DNA of 64,000 nucleotides from Serilophus lunatus (taxonomy: Eukaryota > Chordata > Aves > Passeriformes > Eurylaimidae). The stretch covers positions 1-64,000 of the forward strand of contig VXBA01000689.1 of assembly GCA_013399895.1 (NCBI GenBank), written 5' to 3'. Below the pieces are notes generated by a model. That model saw only the letters and a list, made by a program, of their open reading frames with translations, was not told where the DNA came from and ran no database searches. The translations under genes were made by a program, and so were the position numbers. This document shows, one piece after another, positions 59,197 through 64,000 of the stretch (the first letter of the stretch is position 1; each line of letters opens with the position of its first letter).

Positions 59197-60932
59197 TATT
59201 GTTTGAACCACTATTTTTTTCACTAGGGGTGTGCCCAATGATGACAAAAAGACTAAACAGAATTTTAACAGCAGGTAACAGTTTATTCATCTGGGGATCA
59301 ACCAGGGGGAAAAAACAACTTATGGTAACCCCAGACTTTACACAAAAATGCACCCGACAAAGTCACGCAGAAAACAAACACAAAACAGAAAAAACCAGAC
59401 TGCTTCTCAAAGGTCAGGTGACTGGCCGAGAAAAGCAGTGGAAGGAAAAGGGAGCCACCTCTCTCTCTCTCTGTCTCTGATGGTATCACTCCTGGCCCTC
59501 GATGTCTCTGCAAAATGCAAAAGTGAAATGCACGCCCCACCCCAGGGGAACTGTCGGGGAAGCTTTCACTTGCGATTATGCTGGCTTGGCTCTGGTGCCA
59601 ATGAAGGTGGACGGAGTCAAGCTGCGGGGGTCTGGAAGCCGAGACAAGAGGGGTCATGCTGCTCCCCAGCTCAAAGGAAGAGGAAGAGAGGAAGGACTTC
59701 CGTGTTCAGCCTTTTTAAGCCCTCCAAATCTCGCGCAAATCTCACTGTCTTCTTCCGAGCTAAGCCATCTTCTGACTGGTCAGTGGTGCTGGGCTCCACC
59801 TCTCTTCAGAGGTCTTCAGTCCAGGCAAAAATGGCAGTTCCCGCCAAAAACCGTGTGTTTGGAGCTTGGAGGTGCCATGTTTACTGTCCGCAGGCCACCC
59901 GCGGCACCGTTGGAGCGGCCACTGCCCCTCCACATGGCCGCCACCAGCATGGCTCCTGTGTGGGACTCCTGCCGCTGTCCCAGGGACCCAACAGGAGAAA
60001 TAACCAGGACAGCAGGGCCGTCCATGAGCAGCTGCTGTGCCCAAGCCGCCTACTACGGCCACTGGGACGCTCCCGAGGCTGCCGCCCTGCACTGCGGGCA
60101 CTCGCGGGGGTGCCTGCTGTGGCCAGGACCCACACGGATCCCAGCCAGGGCACTGGCGGCAAGGAACGACCAGCAGGCCATCCGTGCCACGGTGTGCAAC
60201 CCTCGCCAGCTGCCCCCGCCACTGCCAGAGCCCACCGCAGGTAACAGGGACTGGGGCTGCCCGCTGAGAAAGACAGACAAGCAGCCGGAGCAGCTCCGTG
60301 CACTTTGCACAATGTCAGATGGGACCGGGCAGCGCTCCCTGCCCGCACAGGGCCGGGGGGGCTGAGGGAGCCTGCTGCAGCCCTGCTGCGCCGGGCTGGG
60401 GCTACCCCGGTCTCAGCCCAGCCCGGAGGAACCGGGGGAGGGAACGGCTGGGAGCAGCCCCTGCACTCCCCCGGTCCCGGGAGAGAGCGGGCAGAAGCAG
60501 CAGCTCCCCCCGCTCCCCCAAGCGAAACCAGGCAGTGGGGGAATGGGGAAAGAGCCACACCAGTCGACCGGGGCTGCTCTCCCGACCTGGGGAAACTGGG
60601 GAGACGGCTGAGGCAACCCCCACCTCCCCCGAGAGCGAGATCAAGCAGGAACAGGGGCTGCCTCGGTCCCCCTCACCCCGGCTCCGGTGGGCAGGAGGGG
60701 GAGACCCCTGTCCCAGCACGCAGAGAGCGAGGCAGGGAAGAAAGCTCCACAGATTTTCCAGACCTCGGCTTTCTTTCTTAAGGGAAAAAACATGGTTTTA
60801 CACAGACAGGGAACAAGTAAATACCTTTTAAAACACCTTTCAAACACCCTCCCCTCCCCGCTTTTTCCCAAGAACCCCCCAGGACCACACCGTCCTCTCA
60901 AAAAGATCCAGCACCCACTCCAAACCCCAATA
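59197..60932 (-). mobile_element. Solo LTR, group A, minus strand
   Basis: 1736 bp. Plus strand begins TATTGTTTGAACCACTA and ends CAAACCCCAATA, with TGCTG exact on both sides (59192-59196 and 60933-60937; the preceding A also matches). Both termini read TA instead of TG/CA. On the minus strand the 5' end TATTGGGGTTTGGAG parallels TGTTAAGGTTTGGGG at 29009. It has the longest complete GC-rich U3 in the window, a promoter block (59711-59850), an acceptor-like TTTTGCAG/AGA (AG 59508-59509) and AATAAA (plus TTTATT, 59282-59287). It lies 150 bp downstream of the CR1 at 57878-59045. There are no viral genes. Confidence 0.88.
59711..59850 (-). promoter_or_regulatory. LTR promoter block (minus strand)
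   Basis: On the minus strand, TTTTTGGCGGGAACTGCCAT (59831-59850) runs into CCATTTTTGCC, so an E2F-like TTTTGGCGGGAA lies three bases from a YY1-like CCATTTTT. The CCAAT box is weakened (GACCAGTCAG, about 59772-59781). The TATA-like element is GCTTAAAAAG (59711-59720). Best preserved copy of the combined block. Confidence 0.62.
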
Positions 60933-60937
60933 TGCTG

Positions 60938-63900
60938 ACAAGAGAATATGGAGTCAAAGACTGGAGAAAGAAATAAAAACCATCTTGAGATTCCACTCCA
61001 CAATAAAAATATTTGAGGTGCTTTGAAAGGAGCGCTAGATAATGGCAATGTTGCAGCTATGCAGCAATTACAAATTACAGCAAGCATTCTGCTCAGCCTT
61101 TCACCCTCCCCACAGGTTGGGACTGAGGCAAGAGCACAAAAAAGACCATAAATTTAAACAGAGATGTGGAATGACATGAGTTTCTTTTGTCACCACCACT
61201 CCATCTCCTGAAAACACGTCCTGCTCAAACTGGTCACAGAGCATGCAGAACTCTCAATATTAACAAGCCATTTTTTTAAAGCAGCAGCCTTGGTCTCAGC
61301 AGAATGGTTAGTACTTAGTCTTCCCTACAAGTGCTGTAAGATATTTAATATCCTCCAGGGAAGACAATGCTGCTATCAATTATATAATGCACTCTGAGCA
61401 TGGCATCTCTAACTGTAGATTAATGTGGTACAAAGTCAGCTGTGGGTGGGCAGAGATCAGAACAGAGCAGAGACATAGATATCACCCTGAGAGGCACCAT
61501 GATAAAGCATCAGGTTTTGTCATATTATCTTTTACAAAGAACAGGGCAGAATATTACGATGAAGCATTGAAGAAGGTTACATATGTTACTGCCCTAGCCA
61601 CATTGAACCACGCCATCACTGTTGGGCAAGGAAGAGTGATTGGGGCTGCGGATTTCCTTCAGGGTTTTTTTAAGGCCATTTTTATCCTCCTGGAAAATCA
61701 CGGAAATTCAGATCTCACAAGACACTGAGTCACAAAGCACACCCTGTTATGGGTGTGGCATTCTATGTTCAGCTGCTATATTTGAAAGCTCTGTGGACTA
61801 CAGAATAATGGTCAAGGTTTTCTGAGACAGGCTGCAAAGTATTCCAGGCTTGATCCACTGAACACTGATCGCAGATTAATTACTTGAAATGAGACGTGGA
61901 AGATTCACCTAAAGCATAACCTTAGAAAAGTTTGATCAATTCTAAATTATGAAGTGAGTAGTGGTGACAGTGTTTTAATTATGGCATTTTCACTCCTCAT
62001 GTAGCTATCTTGTAAAACTCATTTCATCTTTGTTTTTAGCCATCACCTAATTAGAGATATGCTGCCAGACTGATTCATACATCTTGGTACACTTGCAAAC
62101 ACAGAGCTTTTGTGGCTCTTATGCTGGCAAACAGATGGAATCAACCACATGGTGAGAAGCGCTAAGGCTACATGGCCACAACTTTCAAAAGTAACTTCTG
62201 GATGTTGCTGAGGAAGCCTTGCGAAGAATTGATTACCTGAATTTTGAAAAAAACTATCTAGGCACTCTGAATGCAAATCCGTACATTGTATCCAAATACA
62301 TTCTAAGCTGATTTTCCATAAGCTTGGTCACATCCAGTTGGAATGTAACAGATTAAAAGAAATATAAAAGCTGAAAATACTGGAACACTTCAAGATAAAA
62401 ATCATGTGAATTTTAATCCCAGCCACATAGCAGCGGATGTTCCACTCAAACTATACTGCAAGGCTTAAGTAGTATCTATGGAAATAAACTGTTCTGAGAT
62501 AGGAACAAGACAGCAGGAAAACAATCTTTCTAGCTATATACTTCACGTTCTGTTATTATCTTCAGAAATCCTTCTTTTTTTTCTTGAGTTGGAGGGAAAA
62601 CACATGCTGGACTCAGACACTAATTGTCTCAAAGATTATTTCAACAAAGGCAGCTAAGCAAAAGTACCACAGGAATAGCTCAGCAGCAGGTTTCAAGTTA
62701 GACTTATTTTGTTCTACAGTGTTTTGAAGGCTCTATTAAACCTGGTTTGGGTGAGAGCTATCCGATAGGCCACTAGCACCAACAAAGCTTGAAGGTAAAA
62801 TTATCACCCAATTTAAATGAACGTATAGAGAAAAAAGCAGTTACCATTACAGCTTTATTTCTTCAAGAAGTCTTGCAATGCTGCTCAAAAAAAAATTGAA
62901 AACATTTTTTTTTTATACATGGGATGGCCCAGTACATATTCAGGGGGAATCCAGTTTGACTAGACTTCTCTGATAGATGATAAAAGTATCATGATGTAAA
63001 TTCCATCTCCTGTCCACAAAATACCATCCAAATGGATATGTTCAGAAAGACTGTAAAATGAGTAGTTGTAAAATGATAAAATGTAAAATGATAGTTTATC
63101 CTAATCAAACTGAGATTATGATCAAAGGTAAAATTCTTATCAACTGGTAAGAATTTATTTCACTTAAGCACATGTGGTAAAACCAGACAGCCACTAATCA
63201 GGTGCCGTGACTAGAAGGAAGAACACTGCAGCAAGTCTTTAACAGCCAAATAAAAAGAGTGAGAAATCAGGAAGGTCTGGCTCGAGCTTGGTAGCAGGAT
63301 GACAACTGGCCTATTACTGGAACTACAATTAAAAATTTAGTTCTAATCTAAATGTTTCCAAAATAATAACAGAAATTATACAAAAATATATGGGCTATAA
63401 TCAAATACGAGGACCACAGAGTGGAGCACTGAAATGATGACAGGAGAATCTCCAGAGAATTTCTCCACTTGTACACAGCTTGGAATAGGAGTGAGCTTGG
63501 AATGACATCTGTAACCAAGGGAACTGGTCATGGGTTTTTCAGTTACAAGCTTTTGCATTCTTAAGGGGAATATTTGTATAGTCTTGAAGCAATGCAACAT
63601 CAAATGGTTGACAAACAACATCAGTGTCATATAACTTAAAGGTACAGAAGTCCAGTTTATCCAAGTTAAAAAAAAGTTCTACTGAAGTCCTATGTCTATT
63701 CTAAGAAATACACACACAAAAAGGAAAAGTCCGGTGAAAACAAAAAAACTTAATTTTTTTTACTTGATTGAGCCAGATTTCTAACAGCAATTTATCCATT
63801 CATTTGAGTGCAATTATTGGGATACCATCTTCTCTCAGGCATCACATGTACCTCTGTATGTAAGAAATAAAAAGTTCTTGTAAATCATACAGAAGAATAT

Positions 63901-64000
63901 GTGAACAGCTGCCCATTCTTCTCCATGAACACTAAGAGCCTCTTATTAAACTGTGCATGAGTTATCAAGGCAAATTTATTTCTCTTAGTTTCTCCAAGGA
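60938..64000. other. No recognisable gene to the window end
   Basis: AT-rich DNA. The 113-codon frame at 61387-61728 resembles no known family and has no supporting context. A 15-bp tandem repeat lies at 63052-63096. Confidence 0.5.
63052..63096 (+). repeat. 15-bp tandem repeat (x3)
   Basis: Three units, each starting TGTAAAATG (63052, 63067, 63082) followed by six variable A/T/G bases. Confidence 0.85.

Noticed and set aside
59348..60558. Several 170-300 codon frames on both strands
   Set aside because: Same explanation: GC-rich LTR sequence. Frames overlap on both strands and cross the promoter module.
61387..61728. 113-codon plus-strand frame
   Set aside because: No family resemblance and no splice-site support.

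Overview
This is vertebrate nuclear DNA, almost certainly from a bird. The repeats are CR1 LINE fragments, which dominate avian genomes, plus long terminal repeats (LTRs) whose ends (TG...CCACCACA) resemble avian ERVL-type LTRs. The background is AT-rich, with GC-rich islands that coincide with the LTRs. I found no host protein-coding exon, tRNA, rRNA, CRISPR or bacterial-type gene. The longest open frames are repeat-encoded, lie in GC-rich LTR sequence, or run through assembly gaps. The window looks intergenic or deep-intronic.

Layout: 1-485, CR1 3' end. 2022-5431, a solo LTR (group B) interrupted by a second LTR (group A, 2813-4644). 6488-6900, old CR1 and LTR debris. 7538-8982, a composite of a minus-strand LTR, an ERVL-like LTR piece and a CR1 tip. 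10190-11490, a decayed CR1 with an inverted CR1 tip. 18110-18416, the probable 3' part of an unrelated LTR, followed by a minus-strand CR1 (18455-19540). 21850-22555, another CR1. 23277-24520, 29009-30521, 30845-32165 and 34341-34998, four plus-strand solo LTRs. 43624-44807, a minus-strand solo LTR. 47355-47715 and 51388-51465, CR1 3' ends. 57878-59045, a CR1 with a recognisable but dead reverse transcriptase. 59197-60932, a minus-strand solo LTR. The rest is unique-looking AT-rich DNA.

The most informative content is the related LTR set. Five insertions have identical 5-bp flanking duplications (ATTTT, AAAGG, CTATT, ATATT, TGCTG). The copies fall into three groups by their ends but share one layout: an E2F-like/YY1-like block in most copies, then a CCAAT box, a TATA-like TTAAAAA, about 400-455 bp of R/U5-like sequence holding a splice-acceptor-like TTTTGCAG/AGA, and AATAAACTGTT. 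No gag, pol or env sequence is present, so all are solo LTRs. Several assembly defects sit in or beside repeats: two gaps of about 700 N, two single-N joins where related copies carry extra sequence, and a 10-N gap flanked by an exact duplicate.

All homology statements come from reading motifs and comparing copies within the window. No database search was run, and LTR group names A, B and C are local labels.
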